Source of the DNA: Corynebacterium glaucum
Lineage (GTDB): Bacteria; Actinomycetota; Actinomycetes; Mycobacteriales; Mycobacteriaceae
Direction: 5' to 3'
DNA length: 64,000 nucleotides
NCBI RefSeq assembly: GCF_002287505.1
Contig: NZ_CP019688.1
Coordinates: 1,290,674 to 1,354,673 of the forward strand
Shown here in pieces: positions 47,464-58,515 of the stretch. A program made the position numbers and the translations under genes. The notes below the pieces were generated by a model. The model was not told the origin of the DNA and did not search any database. It saw only the letters and a list, made by a program, of their open reading frames with translations. Numbering within the stretch: the first letter of the stretch is position 1; each line of letters opens with the position of its first letter.

Positions 47464-48153
47464 ATGAGAATCTCCGACGTCGCGCGCGCCGCCGGCTGCT
47501 CCGTGCGCGCCATCCGCCACCTCCACGAGACCGGCGCCGTCCCCGAACCGGCCCGCACCAGCGGCAACTACCGCGACTACTCAGCCTCTGATCTGGTCGC
47601 GGTGCTTCGCGCCCGGGCACTCATCGATGCGGGAGTCGCGGTCGCAGACACCCACTCACCCGATGCGGTGGAGCGATCCATTTCGCTTATCGACGCCCGG
47701 TTGGCCCTGCTCTCCCAACAGCGAGCGCGCCTCATCGCGCTGCGGGAGAGCCCGGTAGGCATGCCCGCCGATGTGCGGGAGCGCCTGCTTGAGGTACTGG
47801 GTGACTCTGCTTACGCGCGTTCGGAGGTCGACGCGTTCGACTTGATGGCGGTAGCTGGCGTTGCTACTCCGGCAACGTGGGAGACGCTGCGTGCGAACCT
47901 CAGTGACGACGGCTGCGTTGTGGCGTCGCGGGAGCTCGCGGATATCTGGGAAGAGCTGGGGCGGATGCGGGAGCGGGATGGGCGGGTTGGAGGGGCCGTC
48001 GATAAGCTCAAGGCCCTGTATCCGCAGACTGTGATGCGGGGTGTGGCTGCGACTTTGAGCCCGGGTGACCTGCCGCTGGAGTTTGGGGACTTGGAGGTTC
48101 AGGGGGCGCAGGGGGTTGCGGTACGAGCTTTGGCAGGCGAGTTCGATGCGTAA
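47464..48153 (+). CDS. MerR-family transcriptional regulator
   Basis: The 229-residue protein starts with MRISDVARAAGCSVRAIRHL and TGAVPEPARTSGNYRDYSAS, the MerR winged helix. A coiled coil (about residues 65-100) and a C-terminal domain of about 120 residues without metal-binding cysteines follow, so it probably senses an organic ligand. It overlaps the next gene, a small membrane protein, by 8 bases; that protein is the likely first target or partner. Two CGTCGATAAGC words lie in this gene in inverted orientation, read as SLIDA and AVDKL. Confidence 0.88.
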   Translation: MRISDVARAAGCSVRAIRHLHETGAVPEPARTSGNYRDYSASDLVAVLRARALIDAGVAVADTHSPDAVERSISLIDARLALLSQQRARLIALRESPVGMPADVRERLLEVLGDSAYARSEVDAFDLMAVAGVATPATWETLRANLSDDGCVVASRELADIWEELGRMRERDGRVGGAVDKLKALYPQTVMRGVAATLSPGDLPLEFGDLEVQGAQGVAVRALAGEFDA

Positions 48154-48772
48154 GGTGTGGGGTTTGATTGAGCGGCATCCGGCCGTGCGGATGTGGCGGT
48201 ATGAAATGGGGTTGTACCGGGATCTCTTGCGGTGGGTTCGCGGACGGGTCGTGGTTCCTGAGGGTGCGACCGTGCTGCCGCATCAGCCGGGGAGGTTGCA
48301 GATGGTTGGGTTTCTTACCGCGGTCATGTTGATCGAGATTGTGGTGGTGCACTTTCTGCTGCCTGCAGGGGTGGTGCGGGTTGTGGCGCTGGTGCTTTCG
48401 GTGTGGGGGCTGGTGTTTGTGTGGTCGATGATTGCCGGGGAGCGTGTGCACCCTGGGTACGTGGATGATCGCGAGCTGGTGCTGCGGCGTGGGAAGAAAG
48501 TGTTTGCGGTTGTGCCGCTGGCTGATGTTTCGGTTGTGCGTCGTGACCGGACCTTTGAGGCGGAGGTTGCTGTTGGTGGCGGCGAGCTTGTGGTTGGCGG
48601 GCCGGTCGGGACTGATGCGGTGGTGGAGCTATTGTCTCCTGTTGCGGCCGCGCGAGACGGTTACCCCTGGCAGAAGCCGATTTGGGAGGATGTGGATCGG
48701 GTGCGGTTTTATTCGGGCGGTGATGCTGGGGTGTTGGGGCGATTGGGCGCTGCGCAGCTCGATGTCCACTGA
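48146..48772 (+). CDS. Two-helix membrane protein with cytoplasmic C-terminal domain
   Basis: The 208-residue protein has a basic N-terminus, two hydrophobic helices (about residues 52-95: MVGFLTAVMLIEIVVVHFLL and VALVLSVWGLVFVWSMIAG) and a soluble PH-like C-terminal part beginning near ERVHPGYVDDRELVLRRG. Such layouts occur in bacterial PH-domain membrane proteins, but I cannot confirm the family. The ATG at 48146 lies inside the end of the MerR gene (8-base overlap), which indicates translational coupling. GC and codon use look slightly more G-rich than neighbours. Confidence 0.7.
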   Translation: MRKVWGLIERHPAVRMWRYEMGLYRDLLRWVRGRVVVPEGATVLPHQPGRLQMVGFLTAVMLIEIVVVHFLLPAGVVRVVALVLSVWGLVFVWSMIAGERVHPGYVDDRELVLRRGKKVFAVVPLADVSVVRRDRTFEAEVAVGGGELVVGGPVGTDAVVELLSPVAAARDGYPWQKPIWEDVDRVRFYSGGDAGVLGRLGAAQLDVH

Positions 48773-48782
48773 AGTGTGCGTT
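48761..48782. promoter_or_regulatory. Dyad element upstream of HNH copy 2
   Basis: GATGTCCACTGAAGTGTGCG contains CACT-GA-AGTG and lies about 80-100 bp before the HNH ATG at 48861, overlapping the stop of the preceding gene. A related sequence is found at 51549-51570 and, inverted and weaker, before HNH copy 1. Confidence 0.4.
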
Positions 48783-48860
48783 CAGGCTCTTCCATTGTGT
48801 CGGTCTTGTTTTGTATATTCGAGATGAATTGACCCGCACATCTGTTTGAAGGGAGGGATC

Positions 48861-50432
48861 ATGGTTACGGAGCTGGAACGCAATGTCGACGTCGTCGGCA
48901 ATGCCCTATTCCAGATCCGGGACATGTTTGAAGACCCCTCCGAAGTGGCGTTTGACGATGTGCGTGAATCGATGGAGAAGCTCGAGGCGATCTTCAATGC
49001 CAAGGCCCTGATTGATGCCGCCTTCGCGCACATCTGTGAACGCGATGAGGCTGGGCGGCGCGTTGGCGCGAAACATCCGAATGCGTATCTGAAGCAGTGT
49101 TTGGGACTGTCGCCTAAGGAGGCGTATGACCGGCTCGCGCGGGGCAAGGACCTGTTCGCGGAGCCGTCTGTGGCAGGCCCAGGCGAACATGGGAACGACA
49201 TTGATTCGGACCAGGACGCCGCTGCGCGTGAAGCCGAGGAACGAGAGCGTTCGGAGCGGGAGCGCCTCGCGAGAGAAGAACAACAGCGAGCGAGGCAGCG
49301 GGCCCGCGAGAACCAGCGGAAGGCCCGTGGTCAGGCCGGCCAGGTGAGTGGGGAGAAACAAGCGGCTATCCGCCAGGAGTTGGACAACCTCCTCGAGGCT
49401 GCGCAGGGTGAACGGCAGCGCTTGCTTGCCGACGCCATGCGCGAGGCCCTCACCCGCGACGTTGCGGACCTGCGGGCCACCGTGCGGCGCTGGGTGGACG
49501 AGGTCAACCGCAAGCACCGTCGGCCGGAGAACCCAAACGCCGGGATGGAAAAGCGTGGTGTGTTCGTCGGCCAGCGGAAGGCGGACGGTACCTTCGACAT
49601 CCGCATCACCGGTGTTGCTGGCGACACAGCGCTGATGAAAGCGCTGCTGGATAAGGGCACCGCGCCGAATTCGAACCTCCCGGAGGGTGTGGAGGACTAC
49701 CGCTCCCCTTCCCAACGCCGCTACGACCAGCTTATGCAGATACTCAAGCACTACGACACCTGCAAGCAGCAGCGAGACGCGCACGGTTGCGCTTCGGTGG
49801 TGGTCAGCGTGACTCTCGACGACCTTGCAGACGCCGACGCAACCACGCGGTTCAGCACCAACACGGGCATCGACCTCGACTGTTTCGACCTCGTCCGCCT
49901 CGGCATGGACGGCACCGCCGACTTCGTGCTTACGGTTGAAGGAACGACTGGGGTGCCGCTGAATCTGCAGCGCTCCACGAGGATCGCTTCGATTGCGCAA
50001 CGGGTCGCGCTACTGGCCGTTGATGGAGTGTGTGCCTGGGCCGGCTGCAGCGTTCCGCTGAGTGAGTGCGAGGCACACCATGTCCTTGCTTGGATCCGGG
50101 GAGGGAACACGGACATCGCCAACCTCACCCCGATGTGCCGAGAGCATCACCGGCAGAACAACGACCACTGGGACCACAGGTTTAACAAGAGCCACATGGA
50201 GTACGACCCTGGCGAAGGCCGAGCGGGCTTACGAAGAAGGGGTCGGAAAGATCTCGAGTTCAACCATTCCGACGGAGCACGGCACTCTGCGGTGCGGAGA
50301 CTGCGAACCCGCGGCCAACCAGCGAACCCCGCACGAACTAGTGATCCCGGGGAGCCGAGGAAGCCTGCGCAGCCTGTGCAGGCGGAGCTGCTGCTAGTGC
50401 CGCAGGCCCAAGACCCTGACCCGCCGTTCTAA
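48861..50432 (+). CDS. DUF222 / HNH endonuclease domain protein (copy 2)
   Basis: The 523-residue paralogue of the protein at 12125 keeps the same order: N-terminal helical part (ELERNVDVVGNALFQIRDMF), charged coiled coil of about 60 residues (115-175), DUF222 core (KHRRPENPNAGMEKRGVFVG) and C-terminal HNH with CAWAGC, ECEAHHVLAWIRGG and MCREHHRQNND. Its N-terminus lacks the acidic PEPEPE linker of copy 1. GAAGGGAGG precedes ATG 48861, the same leader as copy 1, so start and leader were duplicated together. Role unknown. Confidence 0.87.
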   Translation: MVTELERNVDVVGNALFQIRDMFEDPSEVAFDDVRESMEKLEAIFNAKALIDAAFAHICERDEAGRRVGAKHPNAYLKQCLGLSPKEAYDRLARGKDLFAEPSVAGPGEHGNDIDSDQDAAAREAEERERSERERLAREEQQRARQRARENQRKARGQAGQVSGEKQAAIRQELDNLLEAAQGERQRLLADAMREALTRDVADLRATVRRWVDEVNRKHRRPENPNAGMEKRGVFVGQRKADGTFDIRITGVAGDTALMKALLDKGTAPNSNLPEGVEDYRSPSQRRYDQLMQILKHYDTCKQQRDAHGCASVVVSVTLDDLADADATTRFSTNTGIDLDCFDLVRLGMDGTADFVLTVEGTTGVPLNLQRSTRIASIAQRVALLAVDGVCAWAGCSVPLSECEAHHVLAWIRGGNTDIANLTPMCREHHRQNNDHWDHRFNKSHMEYDPGEGRAGLRRRGRKDLEFNHSDGARHSAVRRLRTRGQPANPARTSDPGEPRKPAQPVQAELLLVPQAQDPDPPF

Positions 50433-50476
50433 CCACACACTGCCCTGCCCTTACACGGCTGGGCAGTGACGCCGCG

Positions 50477-50740
50477 TCAACGTTTCTTACCTGCAGCGAA
50501 GTAACTCACCCAGCCAAGAATGTCGACGAAGGTGATCAATGGCGCCCACGCCCATTTCGGGCCGCGCACCCTTCGCTTGTTCGCGCGCGCCAGGTCTGCG
50601 AGGGCGATCGCCTTGGCGGTGCTGTCGACCACAAGCACAGCACCGAGGGCTCGACGCTGGCCGCGCGACAACGAGTTCCAGCCCTCCCGCAAAGCGGCGA
50701 GTAGGTGGTCGGCGAGTTCGGCAAGCGGATTCTTTTCCAT
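50477..50740 (-). CDS. Small membrane-associated protein, unknown function
   Basis: The 87-residue protein has an amphipathic, charged N-terminal part (MEKNPLAELADHLLAALREG), a moderately hydrophobic middle (RALGAVLVVDSTAKAIALAD) and a C-terminal helix (WAWAPLITFVDILGWVSYFA) ending AGKKR. The C-terminal helix resembles the PLDc-N-like membrane anchor of small actinobacterial proteins. ATG 50740 fits; upstream the frame continues but overlaps the divergent gene. It lies tail to tail with HNH copy 2. Confidence 0.65.
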   Translation of the reverse strand: MEKNPLAELADHLLAALREGWNSLSRGQRRALGAVLVVDSTAKAIALADLARANKRRVRGPKWAWAPLITFVDILGWVSYFAAGKKR

Positions 50741-50783
50741 GCTCCTGACCCTACCTCGGAACCCGTGCACTAAGTTTGGGGAA

Positions 50784-51521
50784 ATGACCGTCGATCGCCC
50801 CTTCCTGCTCCTCAGCACACGGCCGGAGGACGCAGCCGCCAACGAAGAGCGCCTCTCCTTCCAGACGAAGATGCGCATCCCTGAGGACGCGATTGAACAG
50901 CGCCGCGTTGAGCAGGGGCCGCTTGGAGACGTCGACCTCGATGCGTATTCGGGGGTCCTCCTTGGAGGGAGCCCGTTCAACCACACTGAGCCGTCGAAAA
51001 GCGAACTGCAACTGCGTGTTGAGCGTGAGATTGGGACCCTTGTCAACGAAATCATTGACCGCGATTTTCCGCTCATGGGTGCGTGCTACGGCATCGGCAC
51101 GGTTGGCAGCGCGATCGGGGCGCGGCTCGGCGACGAGTTCGCGGAGGAGGCCGGCATGGTTGAGCTTTTGCTTACCGACGACGCAGTGGACGACCCACTC
51201 CTAGACGGCTTTCCGCCATCCTTCCCCACTCTGGTCGGGCACAAGGAGGCGATCAGCGAGCTTCCCGAGTCCGCGACGCTCTTGTTGACCGGCATCGGAT
51301 GCCCCACCCAAATGTTTCGCGTGAAGACGAATGTCTACGCGACGCAGTTCCACCCCGAACTCACCGCTGAGACCCTCGAGGCGCGGCTGCGGCTATATGC
51401 GCACCTCGGGTATTTCCGCCTCGACGTGTTTGACGACATCTTGGAGACGGCGCACGCGCACGATTACAGCTACTCGAACCGGATTCTGGCGAACTTCGCT
51501 GAGCGCTACCGTCGTTTCTAG
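50784..51521 (+). CDS. Class I glutamine amidotransferase-like protein (copy B)
   Basis: The 245-residue protein has the nucleophile elbow LMGACYGIGTVGSAIG and the His-x-Glu pair in ATQFHPELTAE near residue 190, so the catalytic triad looks intact. It is clearly related to the protein at 44228 by length and order of motifs but diverged. ATG 50784 follows a GGGGAAATG context typical of short leaders. Function unknown; single-domain GATases can act on gamma-glutamyl compounds or as GMP-synthase-like subunits. Confidence 0.88.
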   Translation: MTVDRPFLLLSTRPEDAAANEERLSFQTKMRIPEDAIEQRRVEQGPLGDVDLDAYSGVLLGGSPFNHTEPSKSELQLRVEREIGTLVNEIIDRDFPLMGACYGIGTVGSAIGARLGDEFAEEAGMVELLLTDDAVDDPLLDGFPPSFPTLVGHKEAISELPESATLLLTGIGCPTQMFRVKTNVYATQFHPELTAETLEARLRLYAHLGYFRLDVFDDILETAHAHDYSYSNRILANFAERYRRF

Positions 51522-51548
51522 TTCGCGGCGCGCGGGCGCGCGGGCTGG

Positions 51549-51570
51549 GATGTCCATTTAAGTGGGCATT
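51549..51570. promoter_or_regulatory. Dyad element upstream of the duplicated-domain gene
   Basis: GATGTCCATTTAAGTGGGC carries CCATTTAAGTGG, palindromic at 10 of 12 positions, and resembles the element before HNH copy 2. Confidence 0.35.
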
Positions 51571-51676
51571 TGCTCCCGAAAGCTGGCCTGGATGATCTTT
51601 CGTGAGTTACGTTCATTATGCCGACGAACGAATCTATCAAATCCACCTGCGGGTGGTGCAACGAAAGGCTCCAGCA

Positions 51677-52681
51677 ATGTACGACGACTATCCCACCCAC
51701 CCTGACTACCCCGATTACCCCAGTGATTACAGGCGCCCAATTAGGGCCACCAATCGCATCGACGTCGTTTTCGAGCGTGACGATGATGGCTGTGAACACG
51801 GTTTGACGATCGAGGCCACCGCCGATGGGCCCGAAATCATCGCCGGCGTACTCGAGGCCGTCTCGCTTCACGACATCACTACCGCCGACGCTGCCCAAGG
51901 AGCACGGGAAGTGCTTGCTCGGTGCAAGAGTTCCTTGGAACACATTGCGTTGTTCCACGGACCCGGCGACCCGCCACCGGACGATTACCTGGGTTCCAGC
52001 CCCGAGGTGAGGTCGAGGAAGTCTTTCGACGACCCGGTCGTGTGGTACCTGCGGCTCGATTTCGCGGGTGGGGAGATTGCGATCAAGCACTCCGACGGGC
52101 CGGCGGTCTTGCGTGGGCCGTTCGACGCCGCGATTGCGAAGCAGCTCGGCACGACATTTTTTACTGAGCTCACCGAGGCCCTCGAGCACCTCGCGCCGAC
52201 GGCGGCGTCCGGCAACGTGCGTATCATCCATGAGCGTGATGGGGACAAGATTTCTGGAACCACCGTGCACATCCCGATGAACGGAACCGATGCGCTGAGC
52301 GGCGTCCTCGGCTGGATTAAGGACACCGACCGCTACATCGTGGCGGAGCCCGCGCAGGCCACGAGCGGCATTGTGCAGGCGTGCCGCGGGATCGATCCGG
52401 TGGTCGTTCCGTTCCGCCTCGAGGACGACGAGCATTCGGAGGACAGCTTGCCGTTTAGCAACGACTGCCCGATCGTGGTCGTCGATTGCGTTGAGAAGCT
52501 CATCAGGCTCCACGCCGCCGATGGCACCATCGAAGCCCAACAGAAACTGCACAAGACCGGCGCTGCACAGATCCGTCGTGCGCTGCACCAACAGTTCCGC
52601 GAGCGCGGGGTGTCGATTGCCCCCGACTACCACAATCGGTACGGGTGGCAGCGCGATCTGGCCATGGCGGCCCCGTTCTAA
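51677..52681 (+). CDS. Hypothetical protein with internal duplication
   Basis: The 334-residue protein (ATG 51677, GAAAGG site 10 bases upstream; a GTG at 51602 would add 25 residues) is acidic and soluble. Two halves look homologous. IDVVFERDDDGCEHGLTIEA resembles VRIIHERDGDKISGTTVHIP; IAGVLEAVSLHDITTADAAQ resembles LSGVLGWIKDTDRYIVAEPA; and the IAIKHSDGPAVLRGPFDAAI region resembles LIRLHAADGTIEAQQKLHKT. Each half therefore has strand-helix-strand then a helical end. I recognise no family. The N-terminal DYPTHPDYPDYPSDY is low complexity. Confidence 0.7.
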   Translation: MYDDYPTHPDYPDYPSDYRRPIRATNRIDVVFERDDDGCEHGLTIEATADGPEIIAGVLEAVSLHDITTADAAQGAREVLARCKSSLEHIALFHGPGDPPPDDYLGSSPEVRSRKSFDDPVVWYLRLDFAGGEIAIKHSDGPAVLRGPFDAAIAKQLGTTFFTELTEALEHLAPTAASGNVRIIHERDGDKISGTTVHIPMNGTDALSGVLGWIKDTDRYIVAEPAQATSGIVQACRGIDPVVVPFRLEDDEHSEDSLPFSNDCPIVVVDCVEKLIRLHAADGTIEAQQKLHKTGAAQIRRALHQQFRERGVSIAPDYHNRYGWQRDLAMAAPF

Positions 52682-52733
52682 GACGCAAGGTTGCGGGGTG
52701 GCCCGCCGAGGTTGCCCAGAGAACCTGCTGCCG

Positions 52734-54362
52734 CTAGGCCAGCTCGACGATCTCCATGTATTCGTCGCTCCAGAGGTCCTCATCGCCCTCCGGCATGATG
52801 ATGACGCGCTCCGGCTCTAGGGCGCGCACCGCTCCGGGATCGTGGGTGACCAGCACGACCGCACCGGTGTAGGTCTTGAGCGCGTCGAGGACCTGCTCGC
52901 GGGACTGTGGGTCGAGGTTGTTGGTCGGCTCGTCGAGGAGCAGCACGTTCGCGCGGGAGGAGACGAGCGTCGCCAGTGCGAGGCGCGTCTTTTCGCCGCC
53001 GGAGAGAGTGCCTGCCGGCTGCTCGAGCTTGTCACCGGAGAACATGAACGCGCCCAAGAGCCCGCGAAGGTCCTGCTGGCCGGCATCGGGGCATGCCTCG
53101 ATGGTGTTCTCCCATACGGTCTTGTCGCCGTCGATGGTGTCGTGTTCCTGGGCGAAGTAGCCGATCTTCAGGCCGTGGCCGGTGACAAGGCCGCCTTCGC
53201 CGTCGGTGCGCTCCACACCTGCAAGCAGCTTGAGCAAGGTGGTCTTGCCGGCGCCGTTGGTGCCCAGCACCACCACGCGCGAGCCCTTGTCAATCGCCAG
53301 ATCCACGCCTGCGAAGACTTCGAGCGAACCGTACATCTTGGTCAGCCCCTTGCCGTACAGCGGCGTTTTGCCGCATGGGGCGGGCTCCGGGAACGAGATG
53401 GCGGCGAACTTGTCAGCGACGCGGACGTCGTCAAGCTCGCTCATCATGCGCTCCGCACGAGCGAGCATCTGCTTCGATGCGGCGGCCTTGGTTGCTTTCG
53501 CCCCGAGCTTCGCCGCCTGCTTCTGCAGCGCCGAGGCCTTCTTCTCGGCGTTGGCGCGCTCGCGGCGGCGCCGTGCTTCGTCCTCGGCGCGGGCCTTCTG
53601 GTACTTGGAAAAGCCCATGTTGTACACATCGGCCTCCGCGCGGACGGCGTCGAGGAACCAGATCTTGTTGCAGACGTCGTCGAGGAGCTCGACATCGTGG
53701 GAGATCATGATCAGCCCGCCGTCATGCTTGGACAGGAATCCGCGGAGCCAGGTGATCGAGTCGGCGTCGAGGTGGTTCGTGGGCTCGTCGAGAAGCAGCG
53801 TGGTGGCTGACTTCCCCGACCCGGAGCGGGAGGCGAAGAGGATCTGTGCAAGTTCGACGCGGCGGCGCTGGCCGCCCGACAAGGTCTTGAGCGGCTGGTC
53901 AAGGATCCGCTCAGGCAGACCCAGGTTGTCGCAGATCTGCGCCGCTTCGGCGTTCGCCTCGTAGCCGCCGAGTGCATGGTAGCGCTCCTCCAGCCGCGAG
54001 TATTTGGCGATCGCCTTGTCGCGCTCCGCCCCGTCGGCGGTCTCCATGAGCGCCTGCTGCTTCGCCATCGAGCGCTGAATCTCGTCCAGCCCGCGCGCCG
54101 AGAGCACCCGGTCACGGGCGGTCTGCTCGATGTCGCCCTCCTTCGAGTCCTGCGGCAGGTAGCCGATCTCGCCGGATCGAGTCACCGAACCGCCGTACGG
54201 CTCCGTCTCCCCCGACAGGATGCGCATCGTGGTGGTTTTGCCGGCGCCGTTGCGGCCCACCAGGCCGATGCGGTCGCCGGGCTGGACACGGAGGTGTTGC
54301 CCCGGGGCGTCGAGAAGCGTGCGCGCGCCGACGCGCACCTCGAGATCATTGGTGACAATCAC
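52734..54362 (-). CDS. ABC-F family ATPase
   Basis: The 542-residue protein has two ABC domains in one chain and no membrane segments. Walker A GRNGAGKTT, signature TLSGGQRRRVELAQ and DEPTNHLD are in the first half; GTNGAGKTT, TLSGGEKTRLALA and DEPTNNLD in the second. They are joined by an Arg/Ala/Lys-rich linker (about residues 240-310). ABC-F proteins act on ribosomes, either as translation factors (EttA-like) or in antibiotic resistance by target protection. The linker resembles that of actinobacterial housekeeping members; a resistance role cannot be excluded. Separated by 57 bases from sufT. Confidence 0.92.
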   Translation of the reverse strand: MIVTNDLEVRVGARTLLDAPGQHLRVQPGDRIGLVGRNGAGKTTTMRILSGETEPYGGSVTRSGEIGYLPQDSKEGDIEQTARDRVLSARGLDEIQRSMAKQQALMETADGAERDKAIAKYSRLEERYHALGGYEANAEAAQICDNLGLPERILDQPLKTLSGGQRRRVELAQILFASRSGSGKSATTLLLDEPTNHLDADSITWLRGFLSKHDGGLIMISHDVELLDDVCNKIWFLDAVRAEADVYNMGFSKYQKARAEDEARRRRERANAEKKASALQKQAAKLGAKATKAAASKQMLARAERMMSELDDVRVADKFAAISFPEPAPCGKTPLYGKGLTKMYGSLEVFAGVDLAIDKGSRVVVLGTNGAGKTTLLKLLAGVERTDGEGGLVTGHGLKIGYFAQEHDTIDGDKTVWENTIEACPDAGQQDLRGLLGAFMFSGDKLEQPAGTLSGGEKTRLALATLVSSRANVLLLDEPTNNLDPQSREQVLDALKTYTGAVVLVTHDPGAVRALEPERVIIMPEGDEDLWSDEYMEIVELA

Positions 54363-54419
54363 GCCGTACCACCTTACGCTGGCGCGGCGAAAGCGCTAAA
54401 CCAACGGTAAGCAGCGAAA

Positions 54420-54836
54420 CTACACCGCGAACCCGAGCGCGCGGAGCTGCTCTCGGCCCTCTTCGGTGATCATGTGCGGTCCCCACGGCGGCATCCAAAC
54501 CCAGTTCAGGGCGATCTCATCCACGGCGGTGTTCTCCACCACCGAGATGCGCGCCTGCTCTTCGATCACGTCGGTGAGCGGGCAGGCCGGCGACGTCAGC
54601 GTCATGTTGATGACCGCGACCGTGGGTTTCGTGGAGCCGTCTTCGGCGGTTCCACCCTCGATCCAGATGTCGTAGACCAATCCGAGGTCAATGACATTGA
54701 TACCCAGCTCCGGGTCGATCACGTCGCGCATGAACTCTTCGACGTCGCCGACCAGCTTGAGCTGTTCCTCGGTCTGGGTCGGGCGCTCGCCCGCACCGCC
54801 GAAGTTGGATGCAGTCTTTTCTTCCTTCTGTTCCAT
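54420..54836 (-). CDS. sufT: SufT-type (MIP18/DUF59) Fe-S assembly factor
   Basis: The 138-residue protein has a charged N-terminus and a DUF59 domain with MRDVIDPELGINVIDLGLVYDI and MTLTSPACPLTDVI; the Cys after SPA is the conserved metal-binding residue. It assists Fe-S cluster maturation or carriage for targets such as aconitase. It is the last gene of the suf unit, 4 bases after the sufU stop. Confidence 0.92.
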   Translation of the reverse strand: MEQKEEKTASNFGGAGERPTQTEEQLKLVGDVEEFMRDVIDPELGINVIDLGLVYDIWIEGGTAEDGSTKPTVAVINMTLTSPACPLTDVIEEQARISVVENTAVDEIALNWVWMPPWGPHMITEEGREQLRALGFAV

Positions 54837-54840
54837 TTCC

Positions 54841-57307
<2,467 letters not shown>

Positions 57308-57332
57308 TGGGTTCCTTGTACGTGTTGGGCCG

Positions 57333-58514
57333 TTAGTTGTTGTTCTGCTCGAGCTCGCCTGCAACGCGGGCGATGAGTTCGTCGCGGACCGATTCCACCG
57401 GGATGTGGTTGAGCACCTCGTTGAAGAAGCCGCGGATGATCAGTCGCGTCGCTTCTCCCTCCGGGATACCGCGGGAGCGCAGGTAGAACAGCTGCTCCTC
57501 GTCGAAGCGGCCGACGGTCGCGGCGTGGCCGGCACCGGCGATCTCACCGGTCTCGATCTCCAGGTTCGGCACTGCGTCGGCGCGGGCACCGTCGGTAAGC
57601 ACGAGGTTGCGGTTCGTCTCGTAGGTGTCGGTGCCGGTTGCTGCGGCGCGGATGAGCACGTCGCCGACCCAGCAGGTGCGCGCCTCCGGCAGGCCGGAGT
57701 TCTTGTCGCCTTGGAGCGCACCCTTGTACAGCACGTTGGAGCGGCAGTTGGGTACCGAGTGATCCACCAGCATGCGGTTCTCGATGTACTGGCCGGCGTC
57801 GGCGAAGTACACGCCGCTGAGCTCAACATCGCCGCCCGGGGCTGCGAAAGTCACGCGCGGAGTGAGGCGCACGATCTCACCGCCGAACGCCGCGACGGTG
57901 TGGCGCAGCGTCGCGTCGCGCTCAACGCGGATCGACTGCTGGCCTACGTGCACGGTGTCGCGTGCCCACTCGGTGTCCACCACCGCGTTCACGTGGGAGC
58001 CCTCGCCGATGTTCCAGTTCACGTTGTCGGCGTGGGTGCCGGAGCCTTCGTAGCGCACGATGACGGTGGCTTGGGAGTGCGCGCCGGTTTCAACGAGAAT
58101 CGTCGCGAACGTGGTCGCGTCCAAGCCGGCACCGGTCACGGTGACCACGATCGGCGCATCGAGCACTGCATCGGCAGGCACCGTGATGATGGTGCCGTGC
58201 TCTGCTGCGCTCCACGCCTGGGCGGCCACGCGGTCGACGGGGCCGCCGGCGACCCGTAGGCGCTCATCCGAGGCGGGGACTTGCTCGACGATGACGTTGG
58301 ACGGGCCGTCGATACGCACCTGCGCTGGGGCCTGCTGGGCGAACTCTCCGGTGTGCAACCCGCGGAGCCTACGCAGCGAGACGAAGCGCCAGACCTCGTC
58401 GCGGCCGGAGGGAACCGGGAAATCCGCGACGTCGAAAGACTGGAACAGGTCGCCCTTGTTGTTGTGCGTGGTTGCGTTGCCAACTGGGGTTACTGGGGTG
58501 ACAGGAGTGGTCAA
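57333..58514 (-). CDS. sufD: Fe-S assembly scaffold SufD
   Basis: The 393-residue protein has the C-terminal SufB/SufD beta-helix domain: HTVAAFGGEIVRLTPRVTFA, CRSNVLYKGALQGD and RFDEEQLFYLRSRGIPEGEA. A TTG at 58514 is the probable start: it directly follows the sufB stop with one base between, the frame is right, and the next candidates would delete conserved residues. The first residues are a small VTPVTPVG repeat. The paralogue SufB is just upstream. Together they form the SufBC2D complex. Confidence 0.93.
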   Translation of the reverse strand: MTTPVTPVTPVGNATTHNNKGDLFQSFDVADFPVPSGRDEVWRFVSLRRLRGLHTGEFAQQAPAQVRIDGPSNVIVEQVPASDERLRVAGGPVDRVAAQAWSAAEHGTIITVPADAVLDAPIVVTVTGAGLDATTFATILVETGAHSQATVIVRYEGSGTHADNVNWNIGEGSHVNAVVDTEWARDTVHVGQQSIRVERDATLRHTVAAFGGEIVRLTPRVTFAAPGGDVELSGVYFADAGQYIENRMLVDHSVPNCRSNVLYKGALQGDKNSGLPEARTCWVGDVLIRAAATGTDTYETNRNLVLTDGARADAVPNLEIETGEIAGAGHAATVGRFDEEQLFYLRSRGIPEGEATRLIIRGFFNEVLNHIPVESVRDELIARVAGELEQNNN

Positions 58515-58515
58515 T

